Counted from the stretch's first letter, positions 9,969-21,758 are shown. The stretch: DNA of 64,000 nucleotides from Datisca glomerata (GCA_003255025.1 QANY01006224.1:620001-684000), one strand, 5' to 3'. Numbers and translations: made by a program. The notes: generated by a model not told the origin, from the sequence alone.

Positions 9969-10869
9969 AGTCACTACTACAAATTTGATTTTTAACGATG
10001 AGGGTTTTCTCGTTAAAAACTATAGACGACGAATGACCTGTCGTATTAAAGGTTATTGTAAAAAATAAAATATCATTGAGGGTTGTGGGTTTGATATGAC
10101 GGTTGGTCTAGGAACCATCGTCCATTACCTTACATAGATGACGAGTGGCATATTTTTAGATTGTGTACATAGAAGAGCAAAGAAACAACAGTTATTGTCG
10201 TCGTGGATGTAGGACAACGGTTCATCAACAAACCTCATCAATTAGACAGACAGCTTGGTCATGTTATCGACGACGGTTTCTAGTCCACTCGTAGTCATTT
10301 ATGATGCATTATCGACGACGGTTTGTGTACGAATCGTCATTGTAATATGTGATTTATTATTGAATCATTAAGCCAACCTATTAGCACGATAAACGAAATA
10401 GAAAATGACACAAATACCTCAGCAGATAATATACTATTCATTACAAAAATAATATGATTATCTTCAAAAAATTTAACATTATAGACGAAAAATAATAAAT
10501 ATTGAAGTTAATTACAAAAGCCTTGAATGTAATGAACCATGATTCTTTCTTTTTAGTTGTTCTAGTTGCTCCAATATTATTCTTATTAGTTGTTCTAGTT
10601 GCTCAATATTATTTTTCTTAGTTGTTGAACCTACCCAAAAACAAAGATAAAAGTTGACCCATGAATTTACTAAATTACAAAGTAAAAGAGTATTGAAAGT
10701 TATCATACATAAATGTTGGGTGACTTGATATTTATTATTTTTTTTATCCGCTCATGTGTTGCATTATAGATTGTTAGTTTAACCTTGAATAAAGAATACA
10801 AAGTTATACGAAACATAAACACAACAATATCATACTTACTATAAACATAGTAACATGTACTACCTTCAA

Positions 10870-11520
10870 TAATCACAGTGTCTTCACCATTTGGTTGAAC
10901 ATAAGTGCCTCATTTTCACCATCTACGTCAAATGTTTCAACAAAAGGCATCTCTTTTGTAAACAAATAACAATCTAATAATGTATCACCTAAATCATCAT
11001 TAACAATACTTATACGATATTCTCTTTAAGTGGAAGATAAGACAACTAAGTATCTTAGATCTTCTGGATCGTTGACATAAAAAAGTTATTTTGCTTGCGA
11101 AGCCAAAATGAAAGGATAATTTTTTTTTACCTAATCTTGCAAGATCAACTAATGTAAATCCAAGATCATCAACTTTGATCCCATTACTGTTCTTAACTCA
11201 GCCACACTTAAACACCAGAAGTCTAAACATATTATTAAACTCTCAAATCTCTTAAATCACTCTATAAGGACAAGTCTGAATATATAGAATTGTTATCCTT
11301 AGCACTTGTAATTTACATTGTGTGTGCCACTACACTAACTCCGTTAGTCTAGAAATATCGATCGTTATTACGACATTTTGTATTAATTCGATATCCATTT
11401 ATGGTGTAATCAAAATATTTGATTACCTCATAAGATGGGCCGTGTGCTATCCAACTTAGTGTATTTGATACATTTTTATTGATAGAAACATCAATATCAT
11501 TTGCAATCTATAGTAACAAT
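10870..11520 (-). pseudogene. DUF4216 domain of a CACTA TNP2-type protein
   Basis: Minus-strand frames give IAHGPSYEVIKYFDYTINGY at about 11455-11395, then RINTKCRNNDR, VDDLGFTLVDLARLG, YPFILASQAK and LFYVNDPEDLRYLVVLS (down to about 11030). The pattern of G-P-x-x-x-V, Y-x-x-x-x-I-N-G-Y-R, V-D-D-x-G-F-T-x-V-D and P-F-I-L-A-x-Q is that of the DUF4216 region found C-terminal to the catalytic core of plant En/Spm TNP2 proteins. Several stops and frame shifts interrupt it. The upstream catalytic region is missing. Confidence 0.7.
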
Positions 11521-12289
11521 ACATGATTAAGTATTTTATAAATTTTATAAGTCTGAATATATATACCGTTATCTTTTAAGTTACTTGATCATGCAACCGA
11601 TAAATAAATGTTCAGTTGTGTTCATCTTGTAGGCATTTATGTCTCCTTAATTTGCTAGGATGCTTCTTCCTCAAGAATTTCATATGTTGCCTATATGGTA
11701 GAAAAAAAAAATTCAAATAGAGTATGAAATAAAGAAGTATTATAAAAAACAAGGAGCATAATAAAAAATGAAATATTGAGATTATTTTACTTACTTGATA
11801 TAGGGTTGTCATTGATAATTTCTAATACGTAACGATGTGCTTGCTTTCATTATTCGTGATCAATTCTTTCTACACAACCCCTTGTTGAAGGCGTACCATC
11901 TTTTAAATCATCACATGAGCTTGGAACTCCAATTGATGTAACTCCAAGATATTCAATGGAAAACTCTATAGCTTCTTCAGCAAATAACACTCATCAATGG
12001 AACCCTCTATGCGATTGTGATTTCTTACATAACCCTTTAACACTTTCATATAATTTAAAAATGAATATTAAGTTCTGAAGAATTTAATAATCCTTATCAA
12101 CTCTTCCTCCAATTTTACATATCATTTACAAGATAGTCTATGGTTATATTTATTCTTCACTCAGTTCTTTTGTTGTTTTCTTAGTGTTGAACAATTTATA
12201 GTAAATATGTCAAAATTTATAGTTAAAAAATGAACATGAAACTAACACGCAAAGTAAAGAATTTTATAAAAAAAATCATGAGTGATGAG

Positions 12290-12810
12290 ATTTCACGAAC
12301 TCTTCCCAATGTTTTTGCTCGATGAAATTATATGTAATATGTGGATGTCTAAACTTATCGGATTTATTCAAACAAGGGAAAATATCATTTATAACGTCTT
12401 TCTTATTTGCAAGATCCATCACATATTCCATTTATACCAAAAGTAATTAATGAAGATTAATAATTTTATGAATCGCAAATAACACTAAACAAAATTATTA
12501 ACACATACAAATACCTCAATATTTTCGTAGACCTTCTTCAACTCTTTTAGAACATGGTCCCAATCAAGGTAAGATATTAGAACTATTGAGCGTACTGCAC
12601 TTCCTATAAAGCTAGTAAATTTGATAGCATGCTCTCCTACAGGTTGTCCCTTTACAACATGAGATAACATTTCGTTCAAAGTTCCTTCTATCTTTTTTTA
12701 AGGAAGTCAAGTAAGTTGGCCATCCTTTTCCTCTTCCTTTCTTCATAGTCGTTATATTCATATTCAAATTATTCAAATTATCATAATTTGGATCATCTTT
12801 ATCCATATCT
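12290..12810 (-). pseudogene. Transposase_24 (TNPA-like) fragment of CACTA-1
   Basis: On the minus strand 12679-12515 reads GQPVGEHAIKFTSFIG, then AVRSIVLISYLDWDHV and LKELKKVYENI. This matches the G-Q-P-x-G-x-x-x-x-x-F ... I-S-x-x-D-W-x-x-V pattern of Transposase_24, the DNA-binding accessory protein of plant En/Spm elements. Upstream, a Lys/Arg-rich stretch (KGRGKGWPTYLTSLKK) lies in another frame. Downstream, 12300-12435 reads DLANKKDVINDIF and HPHITYNFIEQKHWEEFV, a likely next exon. A frame change at about 12690 separates the first two pieces. It lies 5' of the DUF4216 remnant on the same strand. Confidence 0.65.
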
Positions 12811-13209
12811 ACAAGTTACTGATTGCATAACATCAATTTTCCATTCTAGTACATGAGACATACAATAAGTAATGAGAATGAAAATAAAATGTCTTTGATT
12901 TGATACTGTAACGGGTAAAAATAAGGAATGATTAATCTTAAGGAAATAGTAAGCTCTGAGTTTGATCTTTGATTGCTTGGGTTGTCACAGAATGATTTTC
13001 TTGAAAATATACAACAATAATCGGAAACCCATGGATTGGCCATACTCACAAATCAAACACGAACAAAGATATTAAGCTCGGGTTTTCTTAAACCTTACCA
13101 TGGGTTGGTACTCACAAATCAAACACGAACAAAGCTTTCTCATTCTAACGTGTTTGACAGAAAATGAATTAAGTTTAAACTAAAAAATGTTAAAGCTTTC
13201 TCCATTGAT

Positions 13210-13490
13210 TCTTTTACCTCTCATAAGCTCGATTGAGACCGAGACGCGCGGCTATGTGGATGACAGAGAAGTGCCGACTTCTTGGACGACGGAGACCGAG
13301 AAGCGCGACTGCGGCTGAGGAAGACGGCGAAGGCAGATGCGACTGCGGCTGAAGAAGACGATGATGGCAGACGCGACTTCTTGGACACGATGGAAGACGA
13401 CGAGGTTGAGGATGGTGAAGACGACGGGGAGAGAAAGAACGACGATGGAAGCAAAAGGTTGTAGTCGTGGCACAAGGAGACAAAAATGGT
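13210..13490. other. GC-rich, CG-dense interval in CACTA-1
   Basis: This stretch is much richer in CG dinucleotides than its surroundings and is built of GACGACGG, AAGACGGCG and GCGGCTGA words. Overlapping frames stay open on both strands (Ser/Pro/Arg-rich on minus, Asp/Glu-rich on plus), a sign of composition rather than coding. It probably corresponds to the promoter and leader region common at CACTA 5' ends. Confidence 0.5.
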
Positions 13491-13892
13491 GGGGTTCGCA
13501 TATGGGTTAGGAGATAATATAAAAAATTAGGGTTTGGAGAATTAAAAGGACAAAAAATGACGGGGTCAGAGACCCCAGCATTTTTAATAAGTCTAAGCAC
13601 TGGATGTCCAAGCTCCGTTGTATGTCTGTAAAGTATGACATGGGCTTCCACACCCCGTCGTGGGGTTGTTTTAGAAGACGACGAGGCACCTAAGCCCCTT
13701 CATTTTAGTTACTAGAAAATAAAATGATGAGCTTCCATACCTCGTCATTTTATTATCAAATATAATGTGTATTGGTATGTCTTTTTAAATTAAGGAATTT
13801 TTTTATTTAATTTGATGATATTCGAGAACTCATCGTGTTAATGATACACCATCGTATTTTATATCATTTATTATGATGGGGTATATATTCAC

Positions 13893-13991
13893 GGTCGTAA
13901 AGTGAAAAAAAGCGCTACCTACTTCTAGACGACAGATTTAGTGGTCGTAAAGTGAAAAAAGCGCTACCTACTTCTAGACGACAGATTTAGT
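13893..13991. repeat. 50-bp tandem duplication near the CACTA-1 right end
   Basis: GGTCGTAAAGTGAAAAAA followed by AGCGCTACCTACTTCTAGAC occurs at 13893 and again at 13943, differing by one A in the homopolymer. The near-identity indicates a young duplication of subterminal repeat material. Confidence 0.9.
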
Positions 13992-14049
13992 TATCCCCGT
14001 TGTGTCTATTTTTTGACGTATGTTGTGAAAAAATAAATTTGAAATAGTG

Positions 14050-14510
14050 ACTCTTAATTTGAGGGTATGTAATACTTTTCTAAATCGAGGGCATCTCCAT
14101 GCCTTCTGTTTATTAGTTTCTCTTGAATTCCCCAAACTATCTCTCTCTATCTTGACTTTCTACACCTCAGTCTCTGGGACATTCTTCTTCCTCCATATGT
14201 TCTTCTTCAACAGAATGGTGACAATTAACCTCTATCACTGATGAATTTTTATGAATTTTCTATGGTTCTAAGTCGGGGGCTTCAGAAGAAGAATAAAAAG
14301 AATTTTAAGAGAGAGCTTCAAAAAAGAACGAAACTAAAGAGAGGAGAGATCAAGAGAGTGAAGAAATTTTAGAGAGAGATAGAAGAAGAAAGAGTAGAAG
14401 ACAAAGCCATTTCTCAGAGAAGAAGATGAAAATCATTTTGGCACTTATGGACCATTTTGGGCATTGAGGATAAAGTCTTTATGGATTTTTTAAAGAAAAA
14501 GAGAGATAAC
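14050..14510 (+). repeat. 3' non-coding part of Mutator-like copy A
   Basis: It resumes the alignment with copy B (16075-16530) immediately after the CACTA right end: AATTTGAGGGTAT, CATCTCCATGC, TTGTTCTTCTTCAA, then GGCTTCAGAAGAAGAATAAA and the AGAGAGGAGAGA purine tract. No coding function is evident. Confidence 0.75.
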
Positions 14511-15000
14511 AGTAATCGAAATTTAACTATCATTCTTTTAGCTCTAAAATTTGAAGTTAATGAGCCGTTAAAGAGATAAAATTATCTCGACCAAATCATC
14601 TTTAACTGTAAATTGATATTTTATTTATAACATTCCTTTTATATTCCATCAAATAAATAAAGCATTTTCATATTCTCAACAAACTATCATAACATTTTTT
14701 ATTTTTTATTGTTACCAACCACATTAATCTTAATTTTCCAAACATCTTACTTTTTCCACAATTTTGTTCTAAAAATCATTTATTCTCAATCTTATGTGAA
14801 ACAGTAAACACGCCCTAAGAGTTGTGGTTAGAGGATACATGCCTCTCAAACCCAAAGGAATGAAGCTTTTCAAATTCAGAGTTTCTAGTAATTGTTCCAA
14901 ACATAGGATTAATACAAAGATCAGTGCAAAGTGAATTGCTTATAAATAATTGGAACACTTTAGGGAAGATCCTGATTGGACGCCCATAGCATTCCATGGA
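14511..15000. other. AT-rich spacer between the two Mutator-like copies
   Basis: No gene or element end was recognised. 14815-15000 directly precedes copy B and may be its diverged 5' part. Confidence 0.3.
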
Positions 15001-16080
15001 CAGTTCAAGGGGGTGATGTTGACAGGCATTAGAATTTTTACATAGACTATCCTTCTGTTAAAAAAGTGCTTGACATAGCTAAAAATCTAGGTTGCCTAAA
15101 TGTAGTGGACATGTAGTTCAAATTCCCTCATGAACCTATCGGTGAGGGAATTAAAATATTAAATTTTGACAAGAATGTCATTAGAATGGTTGACCTTATA
15201 TATGCCAACGGATACGATTAAGAACAGGTGGTAGATGAGCAACCAGAAATTGAAGAAGATAATGCACCCTTTCTTGCACTTCATGACCCTAGGTTAGTTG
15301 ATAAACTTGAAGAGTTAGATATTAAGGATTACACCCAAGGTGAGGCCTAACCATCAACTTTAGAGGCATAAACTGTTGATGTTGATACTGAGGAGTGTCT
15401 CACATCACCTTTTGAAGCCCATGCCCAAACAACTGATTTTAATAATGAGGATGATCCACCATCACCTTTAGAGGCCTATGCAAAAAAAAATGATGTTTAT
15501 AATGAGGATGCATCACCTTTAGAGGCTCAGGCTTAAACTGCTGATGTTAATAATGAGAATGATCCACCATCACCTTTACCATCTGGCCTATATAATAGTA
15601 ACAAATCTGATTCGAGTGTGGATGAAGAAATCCTAAATGAAAGGTCACTCTGAAGAGAGTAGTGATGACTACACTATCTCTATTGAACTTGGAAAAGAAA
15701 TTAGAGATGTTCATTCTCCATATACTCCAACTGATAAGCTTAGACTTTAGATGGCTTAGGTGATGATAAGGTCACTTCTAGACCAAGAAGGCATGTTGAA
15801 TTTCATGAAGGGGTTGGGAAATCCAAGCTCATTCATTTGGAAAAGTGGATGATATTTGCTTCAGACAAGGTCTTTAGAAGGACCTTGAAATAATATGCCA
15901 TTATGAATGGGTTTGACTATGTGTGTAAGCATAATGATTAGACAAGGGTTACTGCTATATGCATTAAGGGAGCATTTGGTATGAGGAAATTTTCGCCAAG
16001 TACCTGGAAAATAAGTATGCCCTTGTTTGTTATCAAACGTTATGGAGCTTTTAAGAGAGTACGAATATTAAGATACCTTC
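15000..16080 (+). pseudogene. MuDR-type transposase N-terminal fragment, copy B
   Basis: It parallels copy A at 8880-9968. It reads NVIRMVDLIYANGYD-like traces at about 15175-15220, an acidic linker with repeated SPLEA words (15350-15600), then MIFASDKVFRRTLK, YAIMNGFDYVCKHND, TRVTAICIKG and PLFVIKRYGAFKRV (15850-16065). These correspond to the plant MuDR PB1-like region, linker and start of the MuDR DNA-binding domain. Stops at several points and missing downstream catalytic domains make it a pseudogene. Unlike copy A it is not interrupted by CACTA-1. Confidence 0.7.
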
Positions 16081-16530
16081 AATTTGAGGGTATTTGATAC
16101 CCCTCTATATTGAGGGTATATCCATGCTTGGCTTCCCTTCTTATTGATTTTTCTTGAATTCTCAAACTATCCTCTCTCTCGTTTGACTTTTCTACAGCTG
16201 AGGAACAACTTCTTCCTCCATTTGTTCTTCTTCAATAGAATGATAGCTTTTAACCTCTATTTCTGATGAATTCTTGTGAATTTTCTGTGGTTATAAGTTG
16301 GAAGCTTCAGAAGAAGAATAAAAAGAAATTGAAGAAAGAGCTTCAAAAGAATAACGAAACTAAAGAGAGGAGAGAGAGAGATATAGGGGGAGAGAGTGTG
16401 TGTTTGAGAGTGAGAAGAAATAGAAGGCAAAGTCGTTTCTCAGAGAAGATGACGGAATTCATTTCGTCATTTTTTGACCATTTTGGGCGTTGAGGATAGA
16501 GTCTTTATGGACCTTTAAAGAGAAATAATA
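16081..16530 (+). repeat. 3' non-coding part of Mutator-like copy B
   Basis: It aligns with 14050-14510 (AATTTGAGGGTAT, TTGTTCTTCTTCAA, GGCTTCAGAAGAAGAATAAA). Similarity fades after about 16530. Confidence 0.75.
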
Positions 16531-17705
16531 CGGGAAATTTTGCGACAATATTAGAAAAGGTGTTTTAAGAAGTAAAAGGTTTTCAATATAGTTAGGTAAA
16601 TAACAAGTTTATTAAATGGTCAATAATTTTAGATAAATATGTCCATTATCCATAAGTAACGTACTGCCTATATTTTTTAGGTAAATCAAATATGTAAATC
16701 TGATAGATTTAATTGATATACCTTATAAATAAAGAAACAATAGTTATCAATAGATTTAAATGGTAATCAAGATCTAAACCGCTACTTTTTTATATTTTCG
16801 GAAAATATTTAATTTCCATCTAACCCGCTCCTTTTTTAACTACATCAATCAATTAAATACTGAATAACAAATCTTAAAATTAAATCAAAATAAATCGATA
16901 AAAAATCAACAATAAATCAGTGATAATTCAATCAATAAACTAAATTCAAAAATTCTAATAAATTGAAATATAATGCTTGTTATGTACGGCTATCATAGTA
17001 AATCAGAAGTAAATAAATGATATGCTTAACTAAACGATGGAAGATATTAATGCTTTAATTCTATAATTACAATTTCCATAACCGGTAATTAACATACTTA
17101 AATGAAAAAAAAAATAAAAACCAGCAAATCCCTTCTTCACTTTAAAAAACGGATGCAGTATTAACTTCCATAAAACACATTAATTGATAGCATAATTCAT
17201 TTTGAAACAATCAAAATTCATCAAAATAATTAGAAAAGTAAATAAACATCTAACTATTTTTATGAAAACTACTACTTAATTAATTATGGTAAATAACAAT
17301 TGACCTAAAATGTCAATCAATCATCAAAAAAAAAAAAAAGAAACTCTGCAAAATCTCGGTCAATATATCATAGTAAATCATATGTAAAAAAGTGATATAT
17401 CAGTTAGATCGGGTTTTAGCTTTGTAGAAAATTAATTAACCATGACTAATTCATAGGCGGAATATAAAACATTTCCATGTAACTATTGATCGAATTAAAC
17501 ACAAAATCAACCAATGAACATGCATAATTGTATAAACGTATCGAGAAGAAGTAAAAGCTATTTATACATTTCCTTGTAATGGAGAAATTCTGATTTGTCA
17601 GGATCTAATTCTCTATCTCGCGTTCCTCATTCCTGAGATTCACAGAGTTTGTAATTTATCTTCGCACCAACAACTACTTGTTAGAATCATAAGTATATCT
17701 CTCAA
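16531..17705. other. Very AT-rich interval without recognised feature
   Basis: Only A/T-rich sequence with AATCAATAAA-like words is visible. No gene, terminal repeat or tandem array was recognised on either strand. Confidence 0.5.
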
Positions 17706-17707
17706 TG

Positions 17708-18407
17708 ACATGAGAATCAAATATTGACATGAACTATTGTAGTGCTACGTGGCACTACAATAGTGGGGTGCAATACTATAGTGTCGTGACACACATGTTC
17801 CTGAGGCAATGTGATAGCTCACGGCAACTATAGCATCGTGTGACATCGTAATTGTGCATAAATTGCAATGGGTCCCAGTACAATGATAATTTTGAAATTA
17901 AATATTATTTTCAGTTTATCCCTAAAAATCGGATATGTATTTATCTAGAAAATATATAGATATTATTCTATTAGTCTCAGTGTTGACAGAGAGTAAAGAA
18001 CACAATTATTATCAGAGAGAATTTTCTCTGTGATTAAAGTGTTAACAAAAAGGCTTTGAAAGGATGTTTGATTATTCTACATGCCCACACACATTCTAAT
18101 GCGTTTGAGGATTGTCTTTGAAGATCTTGGTAAGAATCTCGAAGTCTGTTGTTCATGAGAATGCAGGATCGTTGGTTTGCGAGGATGTTTGATATAGACT
18201 ACAAGAGGTATATGATTCCTATCCATGTATGTCTCAGATTTAATATATAATGGATCCTGATTGGTAAGAGTTTTTCAATAAAAGTTTTTATTTTAGAAAA
18301 TATTGCGTCACGCTTATTTTTGTTTTATCGAGAAACATACGATTCGTTCTTAATAAATTTTTAAAATCCACCATGCCTCCGCCGCGTGTGTGCTGCATTT
18401 TCCAACA
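17708..18407 (+). mobile_element. LTR-A family, 3' fragment
   Basis: It aligns with the last 800 bases of the solo LTR ending at 52015. Shared features are the TTGACATGAACTA(T/C)TGTAG start, AATTTTGAAATTAAATATTA, TTTTCTCTGTGATTAAA, AAGAGTTTTTCAATA and the CCAACA end. The 5' two thirds are missing. A near-perfect 32-bp palindrome at 17733-17764 centres on GTAGTGCTACGTGGCACTAC. Confidence 0.8.
17733..17764. repeat. 32-bp near-perfect palindrome inside LTR-A
   Basis: ACTATTGTAGTGC pairs with GCACTACAATAGT across a TACGTG centre. Related hairpins recur at 26760-26860 and 51244-51350 in the other LTR-A copies. Confidence 0.85.
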
Positions 18408-18441
18408 CACGATCCACATAATATTTTATGAAATTACCCTT

Positions 18442-18702
18442 CGTGAATATCAGTAACAAGAATGGAATACAAAATTATCATTTTACCCTCTAGTTATTAT
18501 TTTTTAACTCATTTATTTACTGTAAACAAGAAAGACATATCCGTGAAGTGTCTCGTATAATTCAACATATCTTATTCAATGACTCATGTCATAAATGTTT
18601 ATTTATTTACACACTTATTAATAAAGCATAATGTGATATTGTTACTTTTATGAATATCAGTAACAAGAGTGGGGATATAAAATTATCATTTTACCCCTCC
18701 AG
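18442..18702. repeat. 52-bp direct repeat pair
   Basis: GAATATCAGTAACAAGA(A/G)TGG followed by an AAAATTATCATTTTACCC block occurs at 18442-18493 and 18651-18702. The second copy abuts the truncated end of copia A. Confidence 0.8.
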
Positions 18703-21190
18703 ATGACCATCAAAGACTTTACTGCATAAAGTCATCGTGAATGGATCTGCCAAGTTGTTAACCATCAATATATGTGTTACATCAACATTTTCACACTAAA
18801 CAATCTCTCTGATGATGTGGTACTTTTATTCTATGTGTTTGGATCTTTTGTGACTCTTTGGTTCCTTCAAATTTGCTACAGCCCCATTATTAAAATGTCA
18901 TGGGTTTGTCAGCATCTAAAACAAGTTCCAGAGTCTTTAGGAACTTTTTAAGCTAGACAGCCTCCTTTATAACTTCACAAGTCGCCACATATTTAGTTCC
19001 CATGGTAGAATCAGCGATACAAGATTACTTGATACTTCTACATACCACTGCTCTACCATAGGATGAACACCGATCCTGAAGCGGACCTCCTAAAATCCTT
19101 GTCCGCTTGAAAATCAGAGTCAGTATAACCCATCATATTCAAGTCAGTACTTGAATACACAAGCATGTAGTTCATTGTTCTCCTAAGATACTTGATGATA
19201 TGCGTGACGACATTCCAATGCTTGAGTCCAGGGTTAGATTGGAAGCGACTTACTACACCCAAAACGTAGCAAATATCTGGTCCATTGCAAAAATCTGCAT
19301 ACATGAGGCTTCTTATGGATGAGGCATAGAGAATCTTTCTCATGTATTCATCTTCCTGAAGAGTCTTGGGAGATTGCTCCTTGGAGAGGCTCACTCCATG
19401 TCTAAAGGGAAGATATCCCCTCTTGAGTCTTGCATACATAAGCGATCCATCACCTTATCAACGTAATATGCTTGGGAGAGTGCCAACTATCTATTCTTCC
19501 AATCTTGAAAGATCTGAATGCCTATGAAAAAAGTAACTTCTCCAAAATCATTCATATCAAATTGCTTTGCAAGCCAAATTTTGACATCAGCCAATTTTCC
19601 TATATCATTTCCAATGAGTAGAATATCGTCCACATACAACACCAAAAAATCCACCTTCCCTTCGTGTATCAACTTATATACACAGGGTCCATCCACTTAC
19701 TGCTCGAAACTGAAGTTCTTGACGGTTTCGTCGAATCTGATATTCCATGAACGAGACGCTTGCTTAAGTCTATAAATAGACTTGAATAGTTCACAAAACT
19801 TGCCATTTTGGCCTTTCTCCATGAACTCGTCTTATTGAGCTATATAAATGCACTCTTCAAGATTGTCATTTAGAAAAGCAGTTTTGACGTCCATTTGTTA
19901 GATTTCATAATCGAGGGTAGTAACAATGGACAAAAGGATTCAAATAGATTTAAGCTTGGCCACCTGCGAGAAGGTATCCTCAGAGTTATACCTTCCTTTT
20001 GGGTGTAGCCATTGGCTACAAGCCTAGCTTTGAATATCTGCACATTCCCATCCGGACCTGTCTTCTTCATATAAATCCATTTACACCCTACGGGTTTTAC
20101 CCCTTCAGGAGGATCTATAAGCTTCCATACTCCGTTTGTCAATTGTATCTTGACGTTCATGACGTCTTGCCATAGGTTTACTTCAGGACCATCCATGGCC
20201 TGCGAGTAGGAAACATGTTCATCATGATCCTTATCTGAGTACAAGGCACCTCCATAAAACATGTATATGTCAGGTTGTCTCATAACCTTTCCACTATGTC
20301 GAGGCTCCGTATGTTCCAGCTCCTTTTGTTATTCTTCCATTATTGATTTGGTAACATGCCTCGATTGGGGATTTGGTGCTCTTCCACTCAATAATTCTTC
20401 TAGCACAAGTGTGATTCTCGACTTCACACTTCTTATGTAGTCATCTTGAAGAAATCGAGCATTCGTGCTCACAAGTATTTTCTTGTTGGTCGGACTATAA
20501 AAAACGTACCCCTTCGTTCCCTTGGGGTATATTACAAACATGTATAATTCTGATCAACTGGCCAACTTACCCGTCTTCGGTCTCAGCATATGTGCCAGGC
20601 ATCCCCATATTCTAAGGTGGCTTATCGACGACTTTCGTCCACTCCATCTTTCATATGGTGTACTAGGCACCGTCTTTGACAGAACTTGGTTCAGAGGCAT
20701 ATCCTGAGAATGAATCTGGGAGGGATGAGTAACTCATCATAGATCTAACCATATCTAACAAAGTTCGATTTCTTCTCTATGACACACCATTATATTTTGG
20801 AGTGTCAGGTGCTGTAAGATGATAAAGAATACCTTCTTCCTTAAGATAGGTATTCTCTTTGATTTATTTCTCTAATTGCTTCTCATCCATAGATTTGTAT
20901 TCTTTGAACTTTTCAAAGGTTTTAGACTTTAAAAGCATTAGATAAACATGTAAAAAACGTGAATAATCATCTGTGAAAGTTACAAAATACTTATAATTAT
21001 AAGAAGAAGTTATAACCTCTTCTTGCTTAGATATTCAATGGCTCGCATACATCACTATGTATAAGTTTAAGGCATTGACTGACTCTTTCGTCATTCGCTG
21101 AAAAGGATCCCTTCATCATTTTACCTTCTGTCGACATCCCTAGCAGGAAGTAGCGTGGCCAATCATTCTTCTCCACATGAAATTACATCC
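18703..21190 (-). pseudogene. Ty1/copia pol relic A (integrase, reverse transcriptase, RNase H)
   Basis: Read from 21190 downwards on the minus strand. The integrase zinc region and core start come first (KMMKGSFSANDRVSQCLKLI, HSDVCEP). The integrase C-terminus is at 20329-20541 (YPKGTKGYVFYSP, STNARFLQDDY). The N-terminal reverse transcriptase is at 19870-20283 (EAMDGPEVNLW, VGCKWIYMKKTGPDG), and its catalytic YVDD box is at 19625-19636. The connection is at 19053-19439 (GPDICYVLGVVSRFQSNPG), then RNase H (CIADSTMGTKYVATCE, KHIE.KYHIIREIV) to 18710. Many stops and frame shifts are present. Gag and protease are absent at the 5' side, and the copy ends abruptly within RNase H at 18703. It belongs to the same family as the plus-strand relic at 59256-61082. 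Confidence 0.88.
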
Positions 21191-21758
21191 CTGATTGAGG
21201 CTGTTTGTTACGTTTTGAAAGTTTAAAGTAATAGTATTTTATTTTAAAAGTTCAACAGCGTCTTTACAAAAAAGTAAAAGTTTAGGTTGGTAATTTACAT
21301 TCTCTCTTTTTACTTTCCAGGGAAAGCATCACCTGGAAAGCTTTAAGCCAGACAAATATCATTGGTGGTGATGGAGCTGGATTTTGAGCTTGTTGTTATT
21401 GCTTTGTTCCATCTACTGATAACTGGGACAGATAAATTTCATGCTCTTCGTGAAGCTTTCTATCGATAGTGTCTTCTAGATTTTCTGAATTTTCTTGCAA
21501 ATGCTATGATCTTCCTCATCGTCACCTGCTTCCAAGGATTTCAGGTGGTTTTTCCTGTCAGATCAAATAATGCTCGTGGACAGTAAAGTTCTTGTCCTAC
21601 CAAGTTGTTTACAGTTTTCTTTTTAACGGAGTTAAATTTCTCTCATTTTTAACACTAAAATGTAATAAAATGGCATCATTTATAGTTTGTTAAACTATAG
21701 AACATAAGAAAAAGTATAAGAGTATGTTTTAGGGAGAACTGCAAAAATTGTCCACTTG
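21191..21758. other. Unassigned interval between copia A and repeat R1
   Basis: At about 21318 a TTTCCAG acceptor-like site precedes GGAAAGCATCACCTGGAAAG, a stretch that is less AT-rich than its surroundings and could be a captured exon on the plus strand. No protein family was recognised. R1 may begin some bases before 21759. Confidence 0.3.

Larger units (their letters stand above)
9972..14049 (-). mobile_element. CACTA (En/Spm-type) transposon CACTA-1
   Basis: The left end reads CACTACTACAAATTTG. The right end, reverse complemented, reads CACTATTTCAAATTTA, giving matched CACTA terminal inverted repeats. Flanking triplets are AGT (9969-9971) and ACT (14050-14052), a 3-bp duplication with one mismatch. 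Homologous sequence on both sides (Mutator-like copy A) continues collinearly with uninterrupted copy B at about 16070, so both boundaries are supported. Both ends carry reiterated CGACGAC/TAGACGAC subterminal motifs. Inside, on the minus strand, are a Transposase_24 (TNPA-like) region and a DUF4216 region. The catalytic TNP2 core was not seen, so the element is probably non-autonomous. Confidence 0.88.

Noticed and set aside
13214..13651. Overlapping 60-145-codon frames on both strands
   Set aside because: All stay open because of the CG-rich low-complexity sequence of CACTA-1. No domain was recognised.
19518..19775. Plus-strand frame of 85 codons
   Set aside because: Antisense shadow of the copia A reverse transcriptase around its YVDD box.
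18703..21190. Endogenous pararetrovirus
   Set aside because: The domain order integrase, reverse transcriptase, RNase H and the wording are Ty1/copia. There is no movement or coat protein.
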